From DSVZ01 sp964568145 (GTDB taxonomy: Bacteria > Verrucomicrobiota > Verrucomicrobiia > Limisphaerales > J093), in NCBI GenBank assembly GCA_964568145.1, contig CAZMOZ010000015.1, forward strand, positions 1-64,000: a stretch of DNA of 64,000 nucleotides, written 5' to 3'. Of this stretch, positions 50,145 through 59,773 are shown in pieces. The notes beneath the pieces were generated by a model. The model saw nothing but the letters and a program-made list of their open reading frames with translations. It did not search any database and was not told the DNA's origin. Each line of letters begins with the position of its first letter. Position 1 is the first letter of the stretch. Position numbers and translations under genes: made by a program.

Positions 50145-53100
50145 ATGCCACGCGCCGTTCTGCCCGCCGTGAGTTCCGGATCGCTGCCGGCCCCGCTCTG
50201 GCTTTTCAGATGGCTCTGCCTGGGGTTGCTTGCCGTGTCCGCCGCACTCGTGGCGTCGCCAGACCGGCCGGCGCGGCCGCTCACCGGCAAGCCCTGGGAA
50301 GACATGGATTACGGGCCGTTCCTCACCGCTTCGATCGAGGCCCCGGCGCCCCGGACCAACCTCGCCTACAAGGGACTCGCCATCCCGGTGGGCCGGGCGG
50401 CTGGCGGCGGACGCACCGAGGCGGTGCTCTTCGACACCGACCTGCTGCGCTATGCCGCGGGCTGGACCGGCGGCTTCGTCGCGTTGAAGGGCGTGGTCTT
50501 CGACGGCGAGCACTGGGCCTACCCGCACCTCGCCGGCCGGCAGGTCTTCGGCAACCCGACGCAGCCCGGCTGGGCGAAGGCCGGCGGGTTCGCCGACCCC
50601 CGCGAGCATCCGTTCGGCCCGCTGCCGCGCGACTGGGCGAAGTGGCGCGGGCTGTACCTGCACGGCGAACAGGTCGTGCTCAGCTACACTGTCGGCGACA
50701 CCGCGGTGCTGGAATTGCCCGGCGTCGAAACGCGGGGCGAGATCAGCGCGTTCAGCCGCGTCTTCAACCGCGGCCCGGCCGGCGAAGTCCAGGACCTGCA
50801 AGTCGCCTTCGAGGCGGGCTGGACGGGCCGGGTGCTTTCGCGCGAACAACTGGAGCCCGCGCGTGAAGTCGTCGCCGCGACCGGGTCGCTGGCCGTGCTC
50901 GAACCGCCAGCCGGTTCGCCGCCGCCAACCGAAGTGCTCGCCGCGGCGGTGGTCGGCGCGCCGTCAGACACGCGCTGGCTGTCCGCGGCTGAAGGGCACT
51001 TACGCCTGAGCCTGCCGGCGGGTGAAGTGTCGTCGCGCTTCACCGTTTTGCTCTGGCGCGGACCGCGCGCGGCGCTGGCCGGTTTCGCGGCGCTGGCACG
51101 CCAGTTGCCCGCGCCGCCGGACCTCACGCCATTGACGCGCGGCGGCCCGGCGCGTTGGGCGGGGAAACTCACGACGCAGGGCCGGCCCGGCCGCGAGGAC
51201 GGCCCGTACGCGATCGACACTCTGACCGCGCCCGACGACAATCCGTGGCATTCCTGGCTGCGGTTCGGCGGCCTGGACTTCTTCGCGGACGGCCGGCGGC
51301 TGGCGTTGTGTACCTGGAGCGGCGACGTGTGGGTGGTGGATGGCGTGGACGGCGACCTCGCTCAATTGACCTGGCAGCGGATCGCGACCGGCCTGTTCCA
51401 GCCGCTCGGCCTCAAGATCGTGCGCGAACAGATTTACGTGCTGGGCCGCGACCAGATCACACGCCTGCACGACTTGAACGGCGACGGCGAGGCGGACTGG
51501 TACGAGAACTTCAACAATGACTGCCTGGTAAGCGAGCACTTCCACGAGTTCGCCGCGGATCTCAAGATCGACCGCGACGGGAATTTTTATTACATCAAAT
51601 GCGCGCGGCACGCGCTGCCGGCGTCGCATCCCCACCACGGCACGTTGCTGAAGCTGCCGCCGGACGGCTCGCGGCTCGAGGTGGTGGCCCGCGGATTCCG
51701 CGCGGTGAACGGCCTGGGCGTCGGCCCGAACGGCGAGCTGACCTGCGTGGACAACCAGGGACACTGGATGCCGGGCAACCGCATCAACTGGATCCAGCCC
51801 GGCGGCTGGTACGGCAACCAGTGGGCCTGGAATCCCGACCAGCGCGTCACCTACGACGAGCCGCTGTGCTGGATGCACAACTTCGTGGACCGCTCGGGCG
51901 GCAGTCACGTGTGGGTGCCGGACGACCGCTGGGGTCCGCTCCGCGGCCAGATCGTCACCGTCTCGTACGGCATGGGGCACATGTTCCTGTTACTCCACGA
52001 AACGGTGGACGGCTGGCGGCAGGGCGGCGTGACGCGCTTTCCGCTGGAGTTCGAGACCGGGGTCATGCGCGGCGTGTTCCATCCGGGCAACGGCCAGCTT
52101 TACGTGGCCGGCCTGTACGGCTGGGCGGGAAACAAGACGCTGCCGGGCGGCGTCTATCGCGTGCGGCACACCGGCCGGCCGCTCCACCTCGCGAACTCCT
52201 GGCGCGTGGCGCGCGACGGCGTCGTCATCGGCTTCACCGACCCGCTCGATCCGGCGGCCGCCACGGACCCCGGCAACTACGACGTCACGGTCTGGAACTA
52301 CGTCTGGACGGCGAACTACGGCTCGCCCGACCTCAAGCCCGGCGGCGGCGAGGGCCGCGAGCGGCTGGTGATCGAAGCCGCGACGCTCAGCGCGGGCCGC
52401 CGCACCGTGTTCTTGAAGCTGCGCGGCCTCCAGCCGGTGATGCAGATGCACGTGGCGTTCAAACTGCGCGGCGCCGACGGCACGGCCTTCGAGAACTTCA
52501 TCCACGGCACGGTCCACCGGCTCGGACAGCAAACTGGCAGCGACCTGCTCGGTGCGGGGACGCTGTCGCGCGCGGGCGGGAACGAACCGGCATTGTCACA
52601 GCTGGCGCCCGGTCTGGCGCAGACTGTCGAGCCGCTGGACCCAACACCCGGCCGTGAGGCGACGCCCGCCGACACGCGCCGCGCACGGTTGCCGGCGTTG
52701 TTCGTGCCGGCGGGCTCGCCGCCCACGCCCTTCGTGCAGCCGGGTTGTTTTCGCAGCACGTGGACCGGCTACCTGAACCTCGAACTGAACGACGAACGCG
52801 CCTTCCAGTTTGAAGGCCGCGGCGCGGCGCGACTACGACTCAACGGCGAAACCGTCCTCGACCACGCTGGCCCGGCGCTGGAAGGCGAGGCCAGCCGGCC
52901 GGTCCGGTTGCAGGGCGGGCCGAACCGCTTCGAGCTGGTTTACGAAAGCCCGGCCGACGGCGACGCCGAACTGCGCGTGCTGTGGTCCGGCCGGGGTCTC
53001 CCGCCTGAACCCATCCCGGCCACGGCTTTCGTCCACGAGGCCGGCCAGCCGGCGCTGGAGGCCGGCGAGGCGGTCCGCGCCGGCCGCAACCTTTTCCTGC

Positions 53101-54698
53101 AACGCCAGTGCGTGAAATGCCACCGGCCAGACGCCGACCTGCCCGCGGCGGCCAACCCGGAGCTGGCGATGGACGCGCCGGCTCTGGACGGCATCGGCGC
53201 GCGGCTGAACGCCGCGTGGCTGGCCGCGTACTTGACCAACCCGGCGGCCGCGCGCGACGACGTGCTGATGCCGCAGGTGCTGCGCGGGCCGCCGGCGGAA
53301 GTGGAACGGCAGGCCCGCGACATCGCCGCCTTTCTCGCGAAGCTGAGGCAAAGCTCCGAGACCGGCGCCGGCGGCGGTCGTCGCGATTCGATTTCGGGTG
53401 AACCTGAAACAGCCACGGCGGAGGATTCAGCCACTTCAGACCCGGCGACGGTCGCGGCCGGCAAGGCGCATTTCGACCGCCTTGGTTGTGGCGCATGCCA
53501 CGTCCTGGCGGGCGAGACGCGCCTCAGCGACGACGCCCGCCTGAGCCTGGCTCACGTTCCCGCCAAGTGGCGGACCGGCGCGTTGACGCGGTTCCTGGCC
53601 AGGCCCGCGCAAAACCACGCGTGGACGCGGATGCCGGACTTCAAGCTGAGCGAAGCCGAAGTGGTTGCGCTGGCGGCTTACCTGCGCTCGCAGGCCGGGG
53701 CCGCTGCGGCGTCCAACGCCGACACGCCTCCGGGCGAGGCGGCGCGGGGACGCGACTTGCTCGCGAGTTCGGGTTGCCTGAATTGCCACGCCGTCCCGGG
53801 CTTGGCCACGCAACTTCAGGCGCCGTCGCTGGCGCCGCTGGCGGCTTCGGACTGGCGGCGGGGCTGCGTGGCGGACGACGTTTCCGCGCGGGGCGCGGCT
53901 CCGGAGTTTGGTTTTGACGAAGCCCAACTGGCCGCATTGCGCGCTTTTGCCGCCACGGACTGGCGTCCGGCGCTGCTGCGCGAAACGCCGGCGGAGTTTG
54001 CCGAGCGGCACTTTGCGAACCTTCGCTGCCAGGCGTGCCACGCGCGCGATGGACAGCCGGATTTCTGGTCGCGCCTGACCGCCGCCCGCACCCCGCCGGT
54101 CAGCGGCGGCGACGAGGAGGAAGGCGGCGCCGGGAGCGTCCATCTCGGCCGGCCGGATCTGACTTACGCCGGCGAAAAACTTCACGGCGAGTGGATGCAA
54201 CGGCTGTTGAGCGGGCGGCTCGCGTACAAGCCCCGGCCGGAGTCGCAGGGTCGCATGCCCGCGTTCCCGGCCGTCGGCGAGCGGCTGGCGAGCGGTCTGG
54301 CGCATCAGCATGGTTTTCCGGGCGCGCAAGTGGCCCGGCCTTCACCCGAACCCGCGCTGGCCGCAGTGGGCGCGGCGCTCACGAAAGTCGAAGGCGGGTT
54401 CAGTTGCGTGGCCTGTCACGGCGTGGGACGGCAGGCGGCGCTGGCGGGGCCGGACACGGCGACGATCAATTTCGCGTTCGTGGCGGACCGGCTGCGCCCC
54501 GCGTACTTCTGGCGGTACATCCGCGATCCGCAGCGTTTCCGGCCGGGCACGATGATGCCGAGCTTCATCGCCGAGGACGGCAGCACGCCGATCAAGGCTG
54601 TGCTGGACGGCGACGCGCGGCGGCAGTTTGAGGCGATCTGGCAATATCTGCTGTCGCTCACGCCGGAGAAGGCCGCGGAGGCATCGGGGCGCGAATGA
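50145..54698 (+). CDS. Giant exported beta-propeller, PA14 and five-haem cytochrome c protein
   Basis: This 1,517-residue protein has an N-terminal export signal (PLWLFRWLCLGLLAVSAALV). An N-terminal DUF6797-like region comes next (YGPFLTASIEAP), then a glucose/sorbosone dehydrogenase-like propeller (TLTAPDDNPWHSWLRFGG, NGLGVGPNGELTCVDNQGHW), a PA14-like domain (FRSTWTGYLNLELND) and a C-terminal chain of cytochrome c domains. Five CxxCH motifs lie at 53109-53123 (CVKCH), 53487-53501 (CGACH), 53774-53788 (CLNCH), 54026-54040 (CQACH) and 54405-54419 (CVACH). It probably oxidises a sugar or polyol outside the cytoplasm and passes electrons through its own haems, but no catalytic residues are confirmed. 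Confidence 0.88.
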   Translation: MPRAVLPAVSSGSLPAPLWLFRWLCLGLLAVSAALVASPDRPARPLTGKPWEDMDYGPFLTASIEAPAPRTNLAYKGLAIPVGRAAGGGRTEAVLFDTDLLRYAAGWTGGFVALKGVVFDGEHWAYPHLAGRQVFGNPTQPGWAKAGGFADPREHPFGPLPRDWAKWRGLYLHGEQVVLSYTVGDTAVLELPGVETRGEISAFSRVFNRGPAGEVQDLQVAFEAGWTGRVLSREQLEPAREVVAATGSLAVLEPPAGSPPPTEVLAAAVVGAPSDTRWLSAAEGHLRLSLPAGEVSSRFTVLLWRGPRAALAGFAALARQLPAPPDLTPLTRGGPARWAGKLTTQGRPGREDGPYAIDTLTAPDDNPWHSWLRFGGLDFFADGRRLALCTWSGDVWVVDGVDGDLAQLTWQRIATGLFQPLGLKIVREQIYVLGRDQITRLHDLNGDGEADWYENFNNDCLVSEHFHEFAADLKIDRDGNFYYIKCARHALPASHPHHGTLLKLPPDGSRLEVVARGFRAVNGLGVGPNGELTCVDNQGHWMPGNRINWIQPGGWYGNQWAWNPDQRVTYDEPLCWMHNFVDRSGGSHVWVPDDRWGPLRGQIVTVSYGMGHMFLLLHETVDGWRQGGVTRFPLEFETGVMRGVFHPGNGQLYVAGLYGWAGNKTLPGGVYRVRHTGRPLHLANSWRVARDGVVIGFTDPLDPAAATDPGNYDVTVWNYVWTANYGSPDLKPGGGEGRERLVIEAATLSAGRRTVFLKLRGLQPVMQMHVAFKLRGADGTAFENFIHGTVHRLGQQTGSDLLGAGTLSRAGGNEPALSQLAPGLAQTVEPLDPTPGREATPADTRRARLPALFVPAGSPPTPFVQPGCFRSTWTGYLNLELNDERAFQFEGRGAARLRLNGETVLDHAGPALEGEASRPVRLQGGPNRFELVYESPADGDAELRVLWSGRGLPPEPIPATAFVHEAGQPALEAGEAVRAGRNLFLQRQCVKCHRPDADLPAAANPELAMDAPALDGIGARLNAAWLAAYLTNPAAARDDVLMPQVLRGPPAEVERQARDIAAFLAKLRQSSETGAGGGRRDSISGEPETATAEDSATSDPATVAAGKAHFDRLGCGACHVLAGETRLSDDARLSLAHVPAKWRTGALTRFLARPAQNHAWTRMPDFKLSEAEVVALAAYLRSQAGAAAASNADTPPGEAARGRDLLASSGCLNCHAVPGLATQLQAPSLAPLAASDWRRGCVADDVSARGAAPEFGFDEAQLAALRAFAATDWRPALLRETPAEFAERHFANLRCQACHARDGQPDFWSRLTAARTPPVSGGDEEEGGAGSVHLGRPDLTYAGEKLHGEWMQRLLSGRLAYKPRPESQGRMPAFPAVGERLASGLAHQHGFPGAQVARPSPEPALAAVGAALTKVEGGFSCVACHGVGRQAALAGPDTATINFAFVADRLRPAYFWRYIRDPQRFRPGTMMPSFIAEDGSTPIKAVLDGDARRQFEAIWQYLLSLTPEKAAEASGRE

Positions 54699-54719
54699 CC
54701 GACACGGCGCCGCCACGGC

Positions 54720-56789
54720 TCACGCGAGCCGGCAGCCGGCGCAGCCCATGCCCTTGAGAATGAGCGCGCCCGTGGGGCAAAGCTCCGCCGCGCGCCGGCC
54801 GGACTTCTTGAAGGCCTCGGCCATCGGCCGGTCCAGCGGCGGCGCCACCACGGTCTCGAAGCCGCGTCCGTAGAACGTGATGCCCCAGTCCTCGCCCGCC
54901 TGGCGCGCGACCTCCACGCACACGCCGCACAGGATGCACTTGCCCGGCTCGAAGATGATCTCCGGGTGCGAGGTGTCGCGCTGGAACGGCCGGCGCTGGC
55001 CGACAAACCGCGCCGGGTCCACGCCGTACTCGGTGGCCAGCGCGCGCAGCCGGCAGGGAATCGCCTTGCCGCAGCCGCAGCCCAGGCAGCGGCGGGATTC
55101 GTGCAGCGCGTCCGCCGGCGTGAAGCCCAGTTCGACCTCAACGAACGTCGCGCGGCGCGCTTCGAGCGGCGCGTGCGGCATCCGCGTGCGGGGGATGCTC
55201 TCGATGTCCCGCAACAACACCGCGAGTTCCGTCTCGTCCAGCCGGCCCATCAGCACATTCACGGCCTCCGGCGAGCCGATCACGCGCCGGCCCGCGAGGT
55301 ACTGGTCCATCGCGGCGGCGGCCAGCTTGCCCGCGGCGACCGCGCGCACGGCCACGTCGGGTCCGGTCACGGCGTCGCCGGCGGCGAACACGCCCGGCAG
55401 GCTTGTGGCGAGCGTTTTCATGTCCACGGCGATGCCCCGATTCGAGAAGTTCAACGCCGGCGCGTGGTGCGGATCGAGGTTCACCGCCTGGCCGATGGCG
55501 GCGATGACGATGTCCGCCTCAACGACGAACTCCGAGCCGGGCACGGGCACGGGGCGGGCCCGGCCGCTGTCGTCGGGCGCGCCCAGTTCCATGCGCTGGC
55601 AGGTGAGCCGCAGCCGGCCGTCGAGGCGCTCGAGCTTCACCGGCGCGACGAGGTATTCGATGCGCACGCCTTCCTCCTCGGCCGCCTCGACCTCCTCCAT
55701 GAGGCAGGGCATCTCGCGGCGCGTGCGGCGGTAAAGCACCCGCACGGACTTCGCGCCGAGCCGGAGCGCGCTGCGGCTGGCGTCCATGGCTGTGTTGCCG
55801 CCGCCCACGATGACGGCGTCGGTGCCGACCCGCGGCGCCGGGCCGTCCACGATCTTCTCGAGGAATTCAAGGGCGGGCGTGGCCAGTTCCTCGCCCGGGC
55901 AACCCAGGCCGCGCGAGCCTTGCGCGCCCACCGCGAGCAGCACGGCGTCGAACTCGCGGCGCAGATCGTCGAGGGTGAAGTCGCGGCCCAGCCTGCGCCC
56001 GAGGCGGAACTCGGCGCCCAGCGCGCGCACCGCGTCAATCTCGGCGTCGAGCACGGCGTGCGGCAGGCGGAAGGCGGGGATGCCGTAGCGCAACATGCCG
56101 CCGGCCCGCGGGTGGGCGTCGAGCAGCACCACCGCGTGGCCGCGTCGCAGCAGGTGTTGCGCGGCGGTGAGGCCGGCCGGACCGGCGCCGACGATGGCCG
56201 CGCGCTTGCCGGTGGATTCCGCCCTGGGCGGCACGTACGGGCCGGCGGTCTGGCGATGGTGATCGGCGGCGAAGCGGTGGAGGTTGCGGATCGAAAGCGC
56301 CTCCTCGGCCTGGCAGCGGCGGCAGCGTTGCTCGCACAGCCGCGGGCAGACCCGGCCCAGCGAGGCCGGCAGGGTGAGGTCGTCGTGGACGATCTCCGCG
56401 GCCTTCGGGTTGTCGTCGGCGGCGATGCGGGCGATGAACTCGGGGATGCGGAGCCGCGCGGGGCAGCCGGTCTGGCAGGGGCCGACGCAGTCGCCGGCGT
56501 GGTCGGAGACGAGCAGTTCCAGCGCGGTCTTGCGGGCTTCGCGGACTTCGTCCGAGTTGGTCGCCACCACCATGCCGGGGGCGGCGGGCATGGCGCAGGC
56601 GGGCCAGAGGTTGGGCCGGCCTTCGATCTGGACCGCGCACAGAAAACAGGACGCGGACGGCGCGAAGCCCTCGACGTGGCAGAGGGTGGGGATGGCGATG
56701 CCCATGCGCCGGGCGGCCTGCAAGATGGTTTCGCCCGACCGGGCTTCGATCTCGCGACCGTCAATCTTGAGTGGGAAGGAGGACGTCAT
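54720..56789 (-). CDS. 2Fe-2S/GltD-like FAD oxidoreductase with C-terminal ferredoxin
   Basis: This 689-residue flavoprotein joins a plant-type 2Fe-2S and NuoG/HydA-like N-terminal region (TLCHVEGFAPSASCFLCAV; then CVGPCQTGCPARLRIPEF), a GltD-like FAD/NAD(P) body and a C-terminal ferredoxin part (CILCGVCVEVARQAG; ELCPTGALILKGMGC). The two dinucleotide folds are AAIVGAGPAGLTAAQHLLRR and DAVIVGGGNTAMDASRSA. Such fusions in NfnB, HydA or formate-dehydrogenase-like complexes pass electrons between NAD(P)H and ferredoxin. It is the last gene of the minus-strand operon. It is separated from the NuoEF fusion by the S23 cassette and converges with the five-haem gene at a 21-bp gap. Confidence 0.88.
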   Translation of the reverse strand: MTSSFPLKIDGREIEARSGETILQAARRMGIAIPTLCHVEGFAPSASCFLCAVQIEGRPNLWPACAMPAAPGMVVATNSDEVREARKTALELLVSDHAGDCVGPCQTGCPARLRIPEFIARIAADDNPKAAEIVHDDLTLPASLGRVCPRLCEQRCRRCQAEEALSIRNLHRFAADHHRQTAGPYVPPRAESTGKRAAIVGAGPAGLTAAQHLLRRGHAVVLLDAHPRAGGMLRYGIPAFRLPHAVLDAEIDAVRALGAEFRLGRRLGRDFTLDDLRREFDAVLLAVGAQGSRGLGCPGEELATPALEFLEKIVDGPAPRVGTDAVIVGGGNTAMDASRSALRLGAKSVRVLYRRTRREMPCLMEEVEAAEEEGVRIEYLVAPVKLERLDGRLRLTCQRMELGAPDDSGRARPVPVPGSEFVVEADIVIAAIGQAVNLDPHHAPALNFSNRGIAVDMKTLATSLPGVFAAGDAVTGPDVAVRAVAAGKLAAAAMDQYLAGRRVIGSPEAVNVLMGRLDETELAVLLRDIESIPRTRMPHAPLEARRATFVEVELGFTPADALHESRRCLGCGCGKAIPCRLRALATEYGVDPARFVGQRRPFQRDTSHPEIIFEPGKCILCGVCVEVARQAGEDWGITFYGRGFETVVAPPLDRPMAEAFKKSGRRAAELCPTGALILKGMGCAGCRLA

Positions 56790-56796
56790 GGCGAGG

Positions 56797-56829
<33 letters not shown>

Positions 56830-56888
56830 CGGACGGGACGGCGGCCTCGGGACGGAGGATGCGAAGGAGGTTGGTTGAAGGCATCCGG

Positions 56889-57260
56889 TCATTTCCTCCA
56901 AATCGCGCCGAAGATCCGGTTCAACTCGCGGGCTTCCCGCCAAAGCCGGCGGGCTTCCGCAGCCAGCGAGGGTTCAGCCGCAGCAAGCATCCGGAGGAAA
57001 AACATCGTTTCCTTGGATTCTTTCCGGTTGATCCCCACCCGGTTTCTGAAATCCTTGCGCGAGACCGCGTCCCTGGCCTCGCAGTAGTTGGCACCGAGGC
57101 TGGTTCCGGCGCCGACAAGCTGGTCGGTCAGCCGGTCCGTCGCCGGGCCCCGCGGGATTCTTTTGGCGAACCGGACAACCGCCTCGCCAAACCGCGCCGC
57201 GCGCTCCTCCAAGTCCGGTGGTTCAGTCGCGGTGTGGGACGGGCATTCGCGCAAAAACAT
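56889..57260 (-). CDS. Four-helix-bundle protein, S23/IVP family
   Basis: This 123-residue protein matches the four-helix-bundle family first known from 23S rRNA intervening sequences (TIGR02436): RFGEAVVRFAKRIPRGPATD, LTDQLVGAGTSLGANYCEAR, VSRKDFRNRVGINRKESKET, MFFLRMLAAAEPSLAAEARR. The function is unknown; it is a small helical protein of cytoplasmic type. I chose ATG 57260 with AGGAG about ten bases upstream; ATG 57311 is possible. The gene sits between two operon genes and is flanked by inverted heptamer arrays at 56797 and 57344, so it looks like an inserted cassette, here not in rRNA. Confidence 0.85.
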   Translation of the reverse strand: MFLRECPSHTATEPPDLEERAARFGEAVVRFAKRIPRGPATDRLTDQLVGAGTSLGANYCEARDAVSRKDFRNRVGINRKESKETMFFLRMLAAAEPSLAAEARRLWREARELNRIFGAIWRK

Positions 57261-57343
57261 TTCGCCGCGCTCCTCACCTCCCCAGGACCAGAAGGCTAAG
57301 TTTTCCCACATCCCGCGATCCTCAGCGATCTCCGGGTCTTGCG

Positions 57344-57371
57344 CTTCGGACTTCGGACTTCGGACTTCGGA
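57344..57371 (+). repeat. 7-bp repeat array (CTTCGGA) right of the S23 gene
   Basis: Four perfect CTTCGGA units end two bases before the NuoEF stop codon. They are the reverse complement of the left array (CGAAGTC). The enclosed segment (56825-57343) holds only the S23 gene and its immediate flanks. Confidence 0.95.
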
Positions 57372-57373
57372 TT

Positions 57374-59773
57374 TCATCTGACCTCCACCGCCCCATGCGG
57401 GCAGACCACCCGGCAGGTGTCGCAGCGGGTGCAGATGTCGGTGTGGATGACGTGCTGCTCGTAGGGCGTCAGCGGAATGGCGTCCACCGGGCAGTTCTGG
57501 GCGCACAGGGTGCAGCCGGTGCAGCGGTCGTTGACCGTGTACTTGATGAGCGCGGGGCACTTGCCAGCCGGGCAGCGGCCCTCGAGGTGCGCCTCGTACT
57601 CGTCCCGGAAATACCGCAGTGTGCTCAGCACCGGGTTCGGCGCGGTCTTGCCCAGGCCGCACAGGCTGCCCTGCGTGACCTGTTTGGCGAGGCGCTCGAG
57701 TTCCTCGAGGTGCGACCGCCGGGCCTTGCCGGCGCAGAGCCGCTCCAGCAGTTCCAGCATCCGCTTGGTGCCGATGCGGCAGAAGGTGCATTTGCCGCAG
57801 GACTGGTTCTGCGTGAACTGGAGGAAGTACCGGGCAATGTCCACCATGCACGCGGTGTCGTCCAGCACCACCAGGCCGCCGGAGCCCATGATGGCGCCGA
57901 TGTCGCGCAGCGACTCGTAATCCACCGGCGTGTCCGCCAGGCGCGCCGGCACGCAGCCGCCGGACGGCCCGCCGATCTGCACCGCCTTGAACTTGCGCCC
58001 CGGCGCCACGCCGCCGCCGATCTCCTCCACGATCTCGCGCAGCGTGGTGCCCATCGGGATTTCGATCAGGCCCGCGCGCTGGATCTTGCCCGCCAGCGCG
58101 AACACCTTCGTACCCTTGCTGGTCTTGGTGCCGATGGCCGCGAAGCGTTCCGCGCCGTGGCGGATGATCCACGGGATCATCGCCAGCGTCTCGACGTTGT
58201 TGATCAACGTGGGTTTGCCCCACAGGCCGGACTGGGCCGGAAAGGGCGGGCGCAGCCGCGGCATGCCGCGCCGGCCCTCGACGGACGCGATCAAGGCGGT
58301 TTCCTCACCGCACACAAACGCCCCCGCCCCCTCCTTGATGGCGAAGCGCAGCGGGTAATCGAAACCCAGCAGCCGCTCGCCGATCCAGCCGCGGCGCTCG
58401 CACTCGGCCAGCGCGGCGCGCACGCGCTTCAACGCGTTCGGATACTCGTGCCGGATGTAGAAGATCGCGTCGTGTGCGCCGACGGCAATGGCGGCGATGG
58501 CCAGGCCCTCGATGACGCGGTATGGAAACGACTCGAGGATCATCCGGTCCATGAACGCGCCGGGGTCGCCCTCGTCGCCGTTGCAAATGACGTACTTCAC
58601 GTCGCCGGGCTGCTGGCGGACGGCACGCCACTTCACCCCGGTGGGGAACCCCGCGCCGCCGCGGCCCCGCAGCCCGGAGCGCTCCATCGTTTCGATGATT
58701 TGCTCCGGCGGCAGCTCCTGCAAACAGCGGCGCAGCGCCTGAAAGCCTTCGTGGGCGAGACACTCGTCGAGGTCGAGCGGATCGAGCCGGCCGTAATGCT
58801 CCATCGCGATGTGTACCTGCCGCCGGAAGAACGCGCCGGCGCCGGCGTCTTCCGGCGGGGCGGCCGGGGCCTGGACCGGCGCCGGCGCCGGCGGTGACCC
58901 GTCCTCGCCGGGCAGCAACAGCCCGTCCACCATGCGCGACCAGAACCGCGCGAGGCGTCCGCCCAGCCCGGCCGGGGCGAACTGCCGCTCGATGAAGCCC
59001 TCGGCCAGCGCGGGCGTCATCCCGATGATGGTGGTCTTGCGGCCGCCGGGCTGGAGCACCTCGATCATTGGCGTCCGGTAACAGGCGCCCACGCAGCCGA
59101 CGCGCTTCACCGTGGCCGGCGCGCCGGTGCGCTCGATGGATTGCTGCAAGGCGCGGAAGACGCGGTCCGTGCCCTTGGCCACGCAGCACGAATCCAGGCA
59201 CACCTGAATCTGCGGGGCGTTCTCGCGCCGCGGCATGGAGACCAAAGGCCGCGTGCTTTTGCGCGCCGCCTGGGTCGCCAGGAACTCACGGACCGAGCCG
59301 GGAATCTTCTCCGCGGAGGCGTAGCCGATGGTTTCCTCCTCGATGCGGACCACCGGCGCGAGCGTGCAACAGCCCAGGCACGCCACCGGCTCGAGGGTGA
59401 ACTGCCGCGCCGGGTCGGTGTCCGCCCCGGCGGGAATCCGCAGGTGCCGCCGCAGCGCGTCCTCGACCCGGTCCGCGCCTGCGACGTGGCAGGCGGTGCC
59501 GTGGCACACGTGGATGACGTGTTGGCCCACCGGCGCGTGCCGGAACATGTCGTAGAACGTGGCCACGCCGGTGATGGCCGCGGGCGTGATCTGGCTGTGG
59601 CGGCTGACAAACTCGAGCGCCTCCCGCGGCAGATAGCCGTAATGATCCTGCAGCGCCTGGAGCACCGGAATCACCGCGTCCGGCGTGCGGCCGAGGCGCT
59701 CGAGCGCCTCGGCGGCGAAGCCGAGGTCCACGGCCGGCGGGGGCGCGGGCGGAGCGGCGGGGGCGGGCTTCAC
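57374..59773 (-). CDS. NuoE-NuoF fusion with extra iron-sulfur domains
   Basis: This 799-residue NADH-oxidising module joins several domains. NuoE-like thioredoxin fold with 2Fe-2S ligands Cys90, Cys95, Cys132, Cys136 (HVCHGTACHVAGA; ACLGCCTLA). A second thioredoxin-like 2Fe-2S domain (VCLDSCCVAKGTDR; VGCVGACYRTP). NuoF flavin/NADH part (GLRGRGGAGFPTGVKWRAV; CNGDEGDPGAFMDR) with the 4Fe-4S site SCGKCTFCRIGT. A C-terminal ferredoxin pair (CTGCTLCAQNCPVDAI; CTRCDTCRVVCPHGAV). It resembles HydB/NAD-linked formate-dehydrogenase subunits. The GTG start overlaps the propeller gene stop by four bases. No complex I subunits follow. Confidence 0.92.
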   Translation of the reverse strand: MKPAPAAPPAPPPAVDLGFAAEALERLGRTPDAVIPVLQALQDHYGYLPREALEFVSRHSQITPAAITGVATFYDMFRHAPVGQHVIHVCHGTACHVAGADRVEDALRRHLRIPAGADTDPARQFTLEPVACLGCCTLAPVVRIEEETIGYASAEKIPGSVREFLATQAARKSTRPLVSMPRRENAPQIQVCLDSCCVAKGTDRVFRALQQSIERTGAPATVKRVGCVGACYRTPMIEVLQPGGRKTTIIGMTPALAEGFIERQFAPAGLGGRLARFWSRMVDGLLLPGEDGSPPAPAPVQAPAAPPEDAGAGAFFRRQVHIAMEHYGRLDPLDLDECLAHEGFQALRRCLQELPPEQIIETMERSGLRGRGGAGFPTGVKWRAVRQQPGDVKYVICNGDEGDPGAFMDRMILESFPYRVIEGLAIAAIAVGAHDAIFYIRHEYPNALKRVRAALAECERRGWIGERLLGFDYPLRFAIKEGAGAFVCGEETALIASVEGRRGMPRLRPPFPAQSGLWGKPTLINNVETLAMIPWIIRHGAERFAAIGTKTSKGTKVFALAGKIQRAGLIEIPMGTTLREIVEEIGGGVAPGRKFKAVQIGGPSGGCVPARLADTPVDYESLRDIGAIMGSGGLVVLDDTACMVDIARYFLQFTQNQSCGKCTFCRIGTKRMLELLERLCAGKARRSHLEELERLAKQVTQGSLCGLGKTAPNPVLSTLRYFRDEYEAHLEGRCPAGKCPALIKYTVNDRCTGCTLCAQNCPVDAIPLTPYEQHVIHTDICTRCDTCRVVCPHGAVEVR

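Noticed and set aside
57374..59773. Respiratory complex I subunit NuoF
   Set aside because: It is fused to NuoE and extra ferredoxin domains, and no nuo membrane genes follow.
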